Of a stretch of DNA of 64,000 nt, positions 44,727 through 57,500 are shown in pieces (within the stretch, counting starts at the first letter, position 1; the number at the start of each line of letters is the position of its first letter). Position numbers and translations under genes: made by a program. Where the stretch lies: positions 296,501 through 360,500 of the forward strand of contig LSRY02000030.1 of NCBI GenBank assembly GCA_001643675.2. Reading direction: 5' to 3'. The stretch comes from Monocercomonoides exilis (lineage: Eukaryota; Preaxostyla; Oxymonadida; Polymastigidae). The notes below the pieces were generated by a model. That model was not told the DNA's origin. It ran no database searches and saw only the letters and a list, made by a program, of their open reading frames with translations.

Positions 44727-45250
44727 TTATGAAATGACGTTTAAATTTTCCGAATCTTTATTTTTGTCAGGACTGGTTGAAAACGGAAAAGAAGAGAAAG
44801 AGGAAAAGGGAATGGAGGTAAGTGCAACAATTACAGAGGGATAACAACAATTCAGTGCAGAGTGGAAGTGTTGTTGCAATTGGTTCATCAATGTGTCCTG
44901 CTCCTCAGTAAGATTTTTTATAATCTGTTTGTTTTGTTCTGCTGTTGCCTAAAAAATTGTTTATAGATAGTAATTTTATATTTGAAAAATAAAATGATTG
45001 ATACAATTTCTGGAAAATCTGTACGTCAATTATTTGTTTTTGAAAAACTATTTTTTTTTCAGTCGGAACATATTCAGCTCACTTCAAAGAAGATCCATTT
45101 TCTGTTGCTTAAGACAACTTTCTCTTCGTTTGTTGATATCGTTGTCTGGTTTTGGCATTCTGCAAATTGTTGAGCATTCTTCGGCTTCGTTGTTGCCTTG
45201 CCAATGGAGCTGCATGCATCGTCTGCCTGATCCGATTTATAAAATACACT
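44727..45250 (-). CDS. Two exons of a small unrecognised gene
   Basis: Exon 45250-45083 (56 codons) and exon 44948-44727 (74 codons including TAA) join in phase over a 134-nt intron with GTGAGC and TTTTTTAG ends. The peptide reads plausibly across the join: NEEKVVLSNRKWIFFE, then ATAEQNKQIIKNLTEEQDT, a short coiled coil, then LQQHFHSALNCCYP and a Ser/Phe-rich end. The start is not found; an acceptor-like cttag precedes the first exon, so there should be an upstream exon within about 45250-45500. I do not recognise the family. It sits just downstream of giant gene B on the same strand. Confidence 0.4.
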
Positions 45251-45589
45251 CTAAGTTCTTCTTTCTCAATATTCATTGAAAAGAAAAGGAAACAAACTGA
45301 AGTGATGATGGGGAGCAAGCAAAACATAAGACACAAAGACTTTCATCCCAAACATAGCCAACTATCACATCGCTAACACATACAAACATACATATAAGCA
45401 TATAAACAAGAATTTTCAAAGAATAATTAAAGAATTAACAACAAAACAAAAACTCATAGAATTGAAAATCAGCTTAAAAAAAGATTCAAAAAGACACCAC
45501 AGCACTCTCAAGCAACAACAACAATATCATTTGTCCAATTATTTTTTCTGTTTATAAAATGCACCACATGGCTTGCCATCTTCTCTCGC

Positions 45590-48500
45590 TCACTGCACAA
45601 GAAGAACAATCCGACTGCTTCCTTCTGTTCCTTCTCCGTTTCCATTCCCACTTCCACAAGAGGGCTCCCTCTTGTTCCCATCTGCCGAATAGCAACACAG
45701 TGCATCCGTCATCGTCATTATCAACGACCCTGCCGGAAACCGCTGGATGAACTCTCTCTTCAGCTCAGTCAGGCTCCCCCGCTCTCTCCAATCCTGCGAC
45801 ACACACTTCTTCACCAGCCCCAGATAGCTCGACTGCTCCGCCTCTCCCATCCCTGGCCTCTCCCCATTCACAATCTTCTGCCCTGCCACTTCTCCTTCAT
45901 ACTCCCCAAACGGAATTTGAAGAGTCAAGCACTCCCACAACATCATCCCGATCGAAAACACAACTGACTCCTTCGTTGCCCCCATCTTCTTGTTGACCAG
46001 CAGCTCTGGCGCCATCCATCTCAAACACTCCTTCCTGTTGTATTCATCATCCTCAAACGCTGAAGAGGGCAGAGAATCATCATCATCATCATCATCACTG
46101 GCAGATGTCACAACGGTCGATGACGAGGTTGAGGATGAGTCTGAATCTGAAGAAAAGTCGGAGTGCATCACAATACAAATCACCATGTGCTCGGAGAACA
46201 GAACAATGTGAGGACTCAGAGTGGAGAGGGAAGACAATCCATTTTCCATCTCATCAAACGAGTGGAGAGCGAGATTGGCCACCCAGAACAGGATCTGTGC
46301 GGCTGTATGCTCCCTCTCCTGAAGAGTCCCAATAGGCATCTCCTTTGTCTTATTCCTTCCGTGCAACAACATGAACAGTGAATCCCTCAAGTCCACAATC
46401 AGCTTTTCATGAGGAGATGAACAGGCCATCGCATCCACCAGATTCGACATCGATGAAGTGGTCGGACACAGACTCTCCGGTCGAACAAATGTTGTGTCAG
46501 TATCTGAAGTGTCTGTGGTTGAAGTGGATGAAATAGATGGTGATGGAGTCTGCTTTCTTGTCTCTTCATCATCATCAACCTTCTCCAACATCCATTGAGG
46601 TATTTTGTCTGAATCTCTTCCCAAAATGTATTCAGTCGATCCACTCTCAGACAGAAGATGCTCAGATGATTCTGAATGTCCCAAGCTTTTCGCATACACC
46701 CTCTTCTTGATCCTTTCTTCATTCTTTTTCTCTGCCTCTTTCTCTGCTCTCCTCCACTGCTCTTCTGGCGACATCTCCATCGTCACCATCTCAAATGCCT
46801 TCGGATCTTTTCTGATGTTATCATTCACTATCTCTCTCAGATCTTTGTTTTCATTCTTTGCCTTTCTCCATCGAACAACAAACAAAATAAATCCAATCAG
46901 AACAATAAACAATACAACAACCAATAAAACAATTACAATCAATGTCCATGATGATTTTCCTTCTTTCTCTCCTTCAACAATTCTTTCATCTCCTTTTCCA
47001 ACACTTTCACTCCTGTTTTTCAAAACAAATGAGGTTGTGAAAGAGGGGTATTTGTGATTACCAAACGCTATCCTTGCACATACTTCTGTTTCAGCTGCTG
47101 TATCTGCAACAACAGACAAAGGCACTTTGCCATTCATCTCAGTCTCGTTCACATAACCTGACTCTTCAAACAAATAATGGTCGATAGCTTTCACATCATC
47201 AATCAGCGAAACAATATCGAAAGAGAGATTGCATGGAAGCAAAAGCGATCCTTTGAAAGTCAGCTCAACATAGCTTCCATTCTCTTCTGTTGCAACAAAA
47301 TCGAGAACTGGGATGAAAAATGATGATGCTCGCTCCTCCATGATTCCTCCAACATTGCATCCATCATTCAGAATCCACAACGATGTATCTGGCAAATATC
47401 CATCGCCTCCCTTCAGACTTGAAATATACAATTCACCTGCACGAGCACAAATCACATTCCTTCGAACTGATGGATATCCTTCAATAGAGGGGTTGTTGAG
47501 CACAAACTCACTTTCACTTATCGTCACATCCCCTCCAAATATCGTCATTCCTCCAAAATTGCCTTTCGAAATCGTTGTGTCTTCAAAAGTTCCTGAACTG
47601 TTGCACATATCCACCAATGATCCGTTCCAGTGACAAATCTCTCTTGATGAAGCCAATTCGTTGCAACCTGTCACAGCCTGCCCTTCAAAAACACATGAAT
47701 CAATTGAGATCGATGAAACACCAGAAAATGTTGCAAGCACCCCCTTTTCGACACTCGTTCGGCATTCTGAAAACGAACAATTTGCCATGCTGAAAGTGTG
47801 AGTGTGTGAGTTCATCATCAAAACAGATCCATTTGACCCTTCCATTGAGATGTTTTTGATTCCACACAGCGATAAAACAATATTTTCTTGAATGAATTGT
47901 CCGCTCACTGCATACGTATCATCGCAAAATAAAAGCACATCTCCTCTGCAAACAGTATTTTCAATTACCAATTCCTTTATCAGAACAGAATTTGGCTGAT
48001 CTCCGCTGAAACAAAAGCAACTCTTTGTGTCAATATGATTCAATCGAAGATCACTTATGCTCACTTGTGCATTTTCGCACTGAAATATTTTCTCACAAAT
48101 GATGTTCTCCATGCTGCAGTGCTCAACTGTGCAATTGCAGTTTGCCAATCTCATCACTTCTGAAATTGAACACGATCCAGCATCATCATCTGAGTGAAAG
48201 ATACACGAAGATATCACGATCGAGCCGCTGGACGAGCAGAGAAAAGCGTTGTGGCAGAATGAGCCTCTGGATGGAAACAAGAACTCCAAATAAGAAAGCT
48301 CCACGTGTTCCTTTGTTTGAAGAAAATACTCGCGTGATGCGCTTATTCTCGTGTCAAAGGATATCTTGGATGTGCTTCTCGAGCGAGATTGAACACTGAT
48401 CTCATCCAGATCCAGTTCTTTCTCAATAACACCCTCTCCATCGATCACCAACAGCACAATATCCTCAAACACCAGATGATCAAATCCATATCCAATGCTC

Positions 48501-51500
48501 ATGCACGGCTCGCGAGAGCTCCCGCACTGCCGGTCGTTTCTCCCTTTTCCATCCTTCCCATTCACAAATATGATCGACGATTGATAAACCGTGATGAACG
48601 AGATCAGATCCACTGGCTCAGAGTGGAGCAGATCAATCCCATAGATCGCCCCAATCCTGTTGTAGACCCCCTCCCGCAAATCCATTCGGAACTGGCTTTC
48701 GTTGATCTGTTCCGATATGTTCGTGCACTCAACAAAAATGTCCTTCCCTGTCTCTGCCACATTTCCTTCAAATTTCATCCCCTGGAATAGAAACAAAAGC
48801 TTGCCGCTCAGATGCGAACTCAAATACATGCCACCCCCTCGCCCGCTTTCTGTCGAGCACCCACACTGCATCACCTTCGAATTGCTTATCGCAAACGAAC
48901 CTTCGTTGTTCAGCTCAAAGCACATCACCCCACCTCTTCTTGACTCGCTCGATCGGCAAAGCTCGAAAACACTGTTGTTTGCTTTCATCAACACCTCGCA
49001 GTTATCCCCACTTTCCAGCACACTTGATCCCATCCCGCTTCTTGTTATTGACCCAAACACACTTCCATTCACTTCAATCGTGGAGCCATCTCCATTTTTC
49101 GTCTCTGCCACTTTGTGAACGATCTGAACAACACACCCTTCCACAAGCATGCAGGACTTCACTTCAATATCTTTGAGATATGCATTGCTTCCCGCTTCTA
49201 TCATAATAATAGATTGCTTCATTCTCATGCTTTCAATGATCAACTTTTCTGCATCAAGCACTCCACTCTTGAGTTGAACAAAGCATATTTCAATCTGCTT
49301 TTCTGCACTGACAATTGACTTGAGTGAGCAATCACCGAACGAAAGCACTCCATTTTCGCTCACAATCACTCCTCCAACCCTGTTCCACACATCTTCAAAA
49401 ACTTCCATGTCTATCTTGTGGAAAGAAACATTCCTTTCATTCATCCCCAATATTTCTTCTCCATCATGATGGTTAACAATCTGCAGCACCGATCGCTTGT
49501 GCTCCTCAACAGCATCACACGGAGGCTCAAACACAAAGTTTGAAAAGTCGTATCTGTTTGCCATTTCTATCCAACCCTCAATCAAAAGTCTCTTCTGCTC
49601 AGACCCTGTTTCTATCTGCCCCATTCCTTTCCACAAAGTCAGGCACGGGTCTTCTTCGCTTCCACACCTCATCACATCGTAACCCTTTGAAGATACAAAC
49701 ACCCTTGCATTTCTGAACCCCTCCAAAAAGCGGAAAAGATCCGTGTCGGTGTGCTCTTTGTCACTTCCACAAAACATCGTTGGCGAATGCTTCACATCAT
49801 CAAATGAAAGCATAAAAGTTGTTGGAGTGACAGTCTTGTTCAAATCAAATGAAGCAACAAACAAATCTGAACCAACAAACGCTTCATTCTTTTGTATTGC
49901 AACTCCTTCACAGAAGCCAATAGGTGCATCAGCCTGCGACTGTGAGCAGTCCACATACAGTCCTCCACCTCTCCCCAAAGTTGTGGAGCAGCTGCAGTTC
50001 ACAACATTTGTTCTGTTAACATCGAACATTTCGTTGCTCGTCAGAACAACATGCATGGCTCCTCCTGTTATGCTCGAAGGCACTTGAATATTTGTCGCAT
50101 TCAATCCATTCAAACTCGCTGACGAATGAAATTCAAATGGAACTCTTGCAAACAAACGGATGTCAACTGAGCACCCATCAACAGACACCGGCCCACTTTC
50201 AGATCGAATCAGGATGAACTCCACTGGACTGTTGGTGGAGTTGATGCTTTCAAATACGCAGCTCAGCAAGGTCATGCTCCCACTTTCTGGTCTCGACAGT
50301 ATCAGAGTCTCGATGTTGCTGCTGAAACGCGATGGAACAGCGAGCGTTATCCTCTCGAACCGTGCTTCCTCTTCATTCAAGAATATCCATTCATCGTTTA
50401 TTTCTGTGATGTTTTCTTTCATCACTACCATTGCATATTGGTCGTCTTGCTTTGACTTCACATACAACGATGAAGCATCAAAATGATTGTCAACCATTGT
50501 CGATCCATAAACAACAACACTTCTGTTTCTCTCCAATGCATTCAGATTTCTATATGCTCGCCAAAAAGAGGCGCACGGATGCTCTTCCATTCCACATCCC
50601 AGAATGTCCATTCCCTCAGAAGAGATGTGAACAGTGCTCAGTTGAGCTTCCTTCAGAAGCAGCAAAAGATCAATCGGATCACCACTGAACATGTCTGCAT
50701 CCATCCCCTTCATATCTGCAATCACACTGCCTGCATCATCAAAATACTCAAACTTGAATTTCGATGGAGCAACCGATTCATTCAGACTGTTCGCCATCAC
50801 AAACATATCTTTCCCCACAAAGGCACCATTTCCCATGAAGTTCAGATCTGAAAACACAAAGTCATGATTCGTGTTTCCAACATCCTTCATATACACTGCT
50901 CCTCCACAGCCATTCAAAGCATCGACTGAGCACGAATCAAACATTGTTCCATTCATTGTCATCTTCCCTTTTCCAATCTCACACCAAATAGCTCCTCCAT
51001 CTCCATGAAGTTTCGAACAGTTCTCAAATCTGCTTTCACTCACAGAACATAACCCTCCCACCCCTTTTAAACAAACAATTGAGCCACTGCCCACTTCGCA
51101 ATTTTCTGCTGCAAAGTGATTCAACGATGCATCCGCATCCTCTCCCACCCATATAAGCCCCTCTCCATCTGCTGAGATCTCCTTCAATTTCAACACTTCA
51201 CAATACAGCTCCCCTCCCTTCATCAGAACCACTCCCTTCTTCCCCCTTTCCACAACATCCTTCACACTCACATTCACCAGTTGCATCTCCCCTCCTTCGG
51301 CAATCCCAACCCACATGTCTGTTTCTTTTCCATTCGCCTCTTTCCCTTCCACATTCGAGTCCCGAATCGTCATCCTTCCCACACTCACAGCCACAAGCGA
51401 TTGTTCTGTTGCTCTGCCTGGGAGAATAACTCTCAGCGAACTCAATGTGAGTGTCGTTGTTCCTTTTCCTTTTTTCAGAACAATGCATCCTCCATCTTCA

Positions 51501-54500
51501 ACATCAATCGTGGACATCTCTGCTGCTCCTCGCACAGTGAGCGATGTCCCATTTCGATCAATTCTTCCTCCAAGCACAGCTGCCCCAACAACGTGGATCG
51601 TGGTCTGGTTGCTCTTCATCTTCAAAAACCCATCATCCACAGTCTTGCATGGATACAGTTCTGTTCCACACGTTTTCCGATCATCCCCCGTTGCATCGTC
51701 CACAAACATTATCTCTTCACTCGATGCAAACAGATATTTCTTCAGTGTCTCATCCACCTCTGGACCATCGCCTCCACTCTTCACCCACACATCTTCATTT
51801 CTCATGTCTTCCCTGAACGACGAATCAAATCTCAACGGATCAACAGTCTCCCTTGGCAATGGGCAGATCAGATAAAGATGCTTCCCCTTCTTTGCCTCGT
51901 TCCCTTCAAACTCATCTTTTTTGAATGAGTATTTCACCTCACTTGTTTCCAACTCAACATGCAACCCTCCTCCCAACCCCGTTTCTCCATCCACACTGTT
52001 GTTGCTGATGGTGTTTGAGTCAAACACAACTTCACCACCCCCTCCAACACTCACATAACCAACACCTCCTTTCATATTTGCTGCCTCAATGCTGCATCCT
52101 TCAAACGTGCACTTTTCGATCATCGTCTTTTCGCCTTCTTCCACAACCGCAACAACAACTCCTCCAAACCCATTTGTCCGCTGAAAGTCACTCATTGTGC
52201 TGTTTCCCATCATCATCGTTTTCACCCTCGCAACAGAAACAAGCGAACAGCTCTCACATGTCGATGCACTCACTGAACAATTATTCATCTCAAACTTATC
52301 TGCACCATCAACTTCAACAACACCTGCTTCGCTTTTCGTTGACACATTCTCCAAGCTCACACCTCTCATCAACACTCTTGCTTCGATGCTCTCGCTTTTG
52401 CGAACAACCATCAATGGAACAAAGCCAAATTTTATATTCTTCACTTCAAATCGCTCAATCCCCAATTGCCCTCCTTTGCACACAAAATAGCTGAACGAAC
52501 AGTCCAGCCCTGATCCTGAGTTGAGCACACACGAGCAATCAACAACATTCAGCGTTCCTCCATTGCACAGCATCAGGCTGCTTCGATTTGATCCCAACGA
52601 TGCTGGATGCCTGAAAGTGATTTGCCCAATCCCAACTGTTCGCCTCACCTCGATGAGCCCTTCTTCCTTCTCACCCTCTCCACCCGCCACATTCATCATC
52701 GTGGCGTTTTCTTCCCCAAATATCTCATAATCCTGTGAGTCAAACAGAAGTTGGTCTCTGAATGTGAATGTCGACTGCAAAACAATGCTGGCTGCGGATG
52801 AGTTGAATTTTGAAGCCCCTGCATATGCTATTGTCTGGCATGGATAGTCCTGATACCCACATAACCGATAGTCCACTCCACCTCCTCCCACATAGCATCG
52901 CCCAGAAAATTTTCTGAAAAACAACGCCAGAGGAATTGGACACAATGCATTTCCGTTCTCAAACCCACACAACTCACCCATATCTGCACTTCCAACTGCC
53001 GTATTAAATCCAAAATTCAATGTCTGCACAGTCACTGCTTTGCTCAGATTCCACGCTTCAACAAATACATTCTTCCCATTTTGCGATGCTGAGCACCAAG
53101 AAAAGCCCACATTCTCAATCGCAAATGAGCTGAATCCTTCATCCACACTCACACTTATCCCCCCTCCAAATCCTCCTTTTCGAGATTGTGCTTCGGATCT
53201 GCAATTCGCTATCTCTGTGATCTCCCCACTCGAATTCCCAACCCCCAACTTCCCATCCATTTCCACATGCGCAAATATCCCTCCTCCAAATCCTCCAATG
53301 CATCCGCAATGGCTTGTCTTCCCTCCCACAATCATCACCCTGCTCCCTGCCCTCACTTTGCATTCAACTGCACTTCCATTTCCATTGTGCTCATAATAGT
53401 TGCTGAATGTGCAATTCTCCAGCTCAACAGTTTTTGCGCTTTCACATCTCACAACAACACAGCTCAACTTCTCTGCTCGAGATTCAAATGTACAACGCTT
53501 CATTGACATTGTCACAGACATCGATGCCAGTTTGACAAGCCCATCAGATGATGTGGTTGATGTGTTTTGCACAGAAAGGTCCTCCAACAAAGCAATCGCA
53601 TTCTGCTCGCATATTATGATCTGCGACATGCTGAATCGAACACTTCTGACATCCACACTCTTCATCTCCACTTGTCCATTCATGCACTTCAACAGCGAAT
53701 AGCCAACAATTGCTTCTCCTGGCTGTTGGGCAAAATCACATGAACTCACTCGAAGACACCCAGCTGATTCTTGAGAAATCAAGGCTATGTGCTGCTTAAC
53801 ACTCCCTCCAACCCTGAATGAGAGCAATGCAATCATTGACTCCACTCCTTCACTTTCTGCTAATGTGATAACCCCCACTGATGCTGTATCGCCTCCTTTC
53901 ACATTCACAATGCTCCTTTCTTCTGTTCCTTTCATTTCAACTCTTCCCTCCTCACAAAGCAGCACATCTTCCAATAATTCATAATCACCATGAAGCGTCA
54001 TGCTCTTGGCACTTCCTTCCTGCCGCTGGAGAGATTTCTGAATCGTTTTGCACGGATATGCAGCAAACCCACATGGCGCAACATCCAGCCCTGCCGCCGA
54101 CGAGACGTGAATGGTATCCCCCACATCGAAGATAAAATACAACAGAGAAATCACGTTCGTCTTGTCATTCCCATCATACCCACACATCGAATTCACATCA
54201 TCAAGAGACATTTCTTTCAAAAAGGGAAGCGTTGCATTCGTTGTGCTGACACCCAGTTTCTCTGACTCCACAAACAAGTTCGTTCCATATCTCGCACGGT
54301 TCTTCTGATCTGCTGAAATGATTGGTCCACTTATCACATAGTCTGTTGTCGGACTTGTCAGATAAAAGAAAATCCCTCCACCAAATCCCACTGACTCATC
54401 AAATGGAGCTGTGCATGAAAGAAATGAGCATGAACTAACTCTCACAACTGAAGGTGATCCAGCAGATATCCACATCCCCCCACCTCCTTTGCCTCCCTCG

Positions 54501-57500
54501 TTCACCTCGCATTCCTCAAATCTGCAGCCATCAACAATGATCGATGAGGATAGCATCACATTGTTGCGGCTTCTCACTCGCAATCCTCCTCCATCTCCTT
54601 TCCTCCTGCGTATACCCTTCACTGAGACATTTCTCATTTCCACCTCTTTTCCTTCCTCAACTGCTATTCCGCTGTTTTCAATAATCGTCTCTGTTCCAAT
54701 GTTCGAATCGTTCATCGAGAAGCATGCCCCTTCGCCAACTTCCATCAAATTCCTTTCTCCAATCACGCTGCACTCCAAGCAAGAAATACCTTCCACCCGG
54801 CAATGAGCATTCTCCCCACTGACACAAAACATTGCTGCTGAAGCGAATTGAACATTTTTGATGGAAAAAGAAGAGATGCAAATCACTCCTTTCTTTCCAA
54901 ACACCACCCCATAGTTCAATTCTCCCCCTTCTTCCTTGGTCTTCACAGAAATGCGTGTCAGCGTCAACGCACTATCAGCACATATGAACACACTTGTGTG
55001 CGAATCTTCACGCTTTGCAACTGCTTCAAACGAAATGTCGCTGAAACCGCATCTCACACTCGTTTCAACCAATCCTTCTGAAGAAGCATCTGCACCAAAC
55101 CCAATATCGATAACACTCTCATTCGTCTCACTTCTGACATCCCATTCATCTGTGTTCATTGTCACTGGCTCTGTCCATTCAAATGGAGCGCAGATAACTA
55201 TTGCCTTCGGCATTCCACGATGCCTCGCATTCACCAATTTGCTTATTGTGCTGCATGGATATCTCTCAACCCCACATCCTGAAAAATCGTGCGCTGTGCC
55301 TCCTCCAACATACCCAGGCGACACTACATCCACAAAATACACCCACAAGCACACATCAAATTCTCCGTTCCCTCCTTCATATCCCATCAGATCTTCATCG
55401 CTCATTCCATCAATGCTGAAGTTGAACGAGGCTTTGCTGACAATCCTTGCAAGCTCTGGCGCTTCCACAAACACACACTTCCCTTTCCACCCTTCACACC
55501 CTGAAAACTTCATTCCACCAATCACCATCTGAGTGCTCAGCTTGACTGTTTCTGCACACAGCCATCCCCCCTTTCCGTTTTCAGTCGAGCACGCACAATT
55601 TGTTGCACTCGAATTCCGAAGCTCAATCCCATTCTCTTCACCAACATCGATCTTGAAGCATCCTCCATCATCACTGCTTCTGCAGTTCTCAACATTGCAT
55701 CCATCCATCCGAAGCCATTCTCTTTCGCCAAAAGTGTGCTCCAACACACTCCCACTTCCCTGTCTCCGCGTGATATTTGCAATCGTCGTATTGCTCATCT
55801 GGACATACGATCCAACTGGCATGGTCAGCAGCGAACATTCAGCGAGCTTGAAGAATCTGATTTTGCTGTCAGACACAATCAAACGCCCTCCAGCCATCAC
55901 CACCAGCGGACTTTCAAACTCCCTTCCCAATGACTCGCTTCCAGAATCGATTTCCAAACTCGTCAGAATCAATTCTCCTTCATTTTCGCTCACTCTCGCA
56001 AGAGATGACTTTGGATCAGAGGCAAATGCAATGTGGAGCAACTCCACTGTCAGCGAGCCACTTGTCACTTCAAAAAGACTTCGCATCGCATCGATCTGGC
56101 TGACTTTAAGAGATGTCGACTCCTCACCTTCCCCTCTCACAACTGCTTTCTTCGAGTTCACTGCCACCCCATCAGTTGCAAACAATGTGTGCACACGAGA
56201 AAGCATTGTGATTGCGCAGCTCTGCGTCGTCATGTGGTTTTCTATCGCATGCTTCATTGTCCGGCACACTTCGTTCGAAAAGCATCCGCACAAATCACTG
56301 TCTTCCCCATTCTCTTCCTCCACAATCCTTGAGCTGACCCCATACGGCAGCCATTCATCATTCGCATGGCAGCTTGCATTGCAATGAATAAGTTGCGATC
56401 CTCCATCAGTGAGTGTGCATGACCACACAAACGGAGATTCATTCACGCATTTCCCTTTCGTGTCATTCAAACAAACATCTTTTCCTCCGTTCTCTGTTCC
56501 TGCCATGTTATTTGCAAAAAAACAAAAGAAAAATATTTTCGGATCTGTCGTATTATGATTGTCAATTTTCACATATATTCCTCCCCCCTTTGCATTGTAC
56601 TTGGCAGTACAGCTCGAGAAAAAACAATTTTTCATGAGAAACATTTTTGTAACTGAGCCAAACAAAGAAATGCCACCTCCATAATTTGCTGTTGAGCAAC
56701 CAACAAAACTGTTATTGTGGCACATGTATTTTTTGCCATCTTCAGACGCTTCAACACAATCTGTACTTCGTTGAGTTTCACCATAAACAACTATTCCTCC
56801 ACCTGTATGTCCTGCATAGCAATTATCTATTTCTGAATCAGAAAAAGAGTAGCATTGCCGAATTGCTCTCGCAAAAACAGCTCCACCGTATGTAGGTGAT
56901 TTGCAATTGTTGAATGAACAATTTGAAAAAATAAAATATCCAATAAGATAGGTTGATAATGCTCCACCAATGTATGAAGCAGAACAATTACAAAATGTTG
57001 AATGAGATATTTTTAATGATGCAATATTATTTCCGTACATAAATACGCAGCTTCCACAAATATCTGGTTCATTTCCATGATTTCCAGTTGTTCCTTGTGG
57101 AATTGGAGTTGCCATATTTGCAAATTCCTCATATGATATGGTGGTGTCAATCGCTTCTGTTCTCCGAACCCCCTTTGTCATTTCATTTTTGCATTTTTGA
57201 TGTGTGTTGTTGAACAACTCAAGCCCAAGTCCTTCCACGCCTGGCGCGATTCCATTTGTGTAAACACCGCTGACTGTCTCGAAAACGCAAGAATAAATCG
57301 TGCTGACACACTGAGGCGCATTTTCATTTGTTTGAACCCCAGTTCCTGCTTGAGTTGTCGATATGTTGCAAAGAATTGAAGACGATAAGCTGATTTGTTG
57401 CATCGCTGAACAAGCAATGAACGGCCTGCAACGAAGAGAAACACTGCTAATGCTTGATTTTGTCACGCCAACGAATCCATCGTGAGAAAACGAATTGTCT

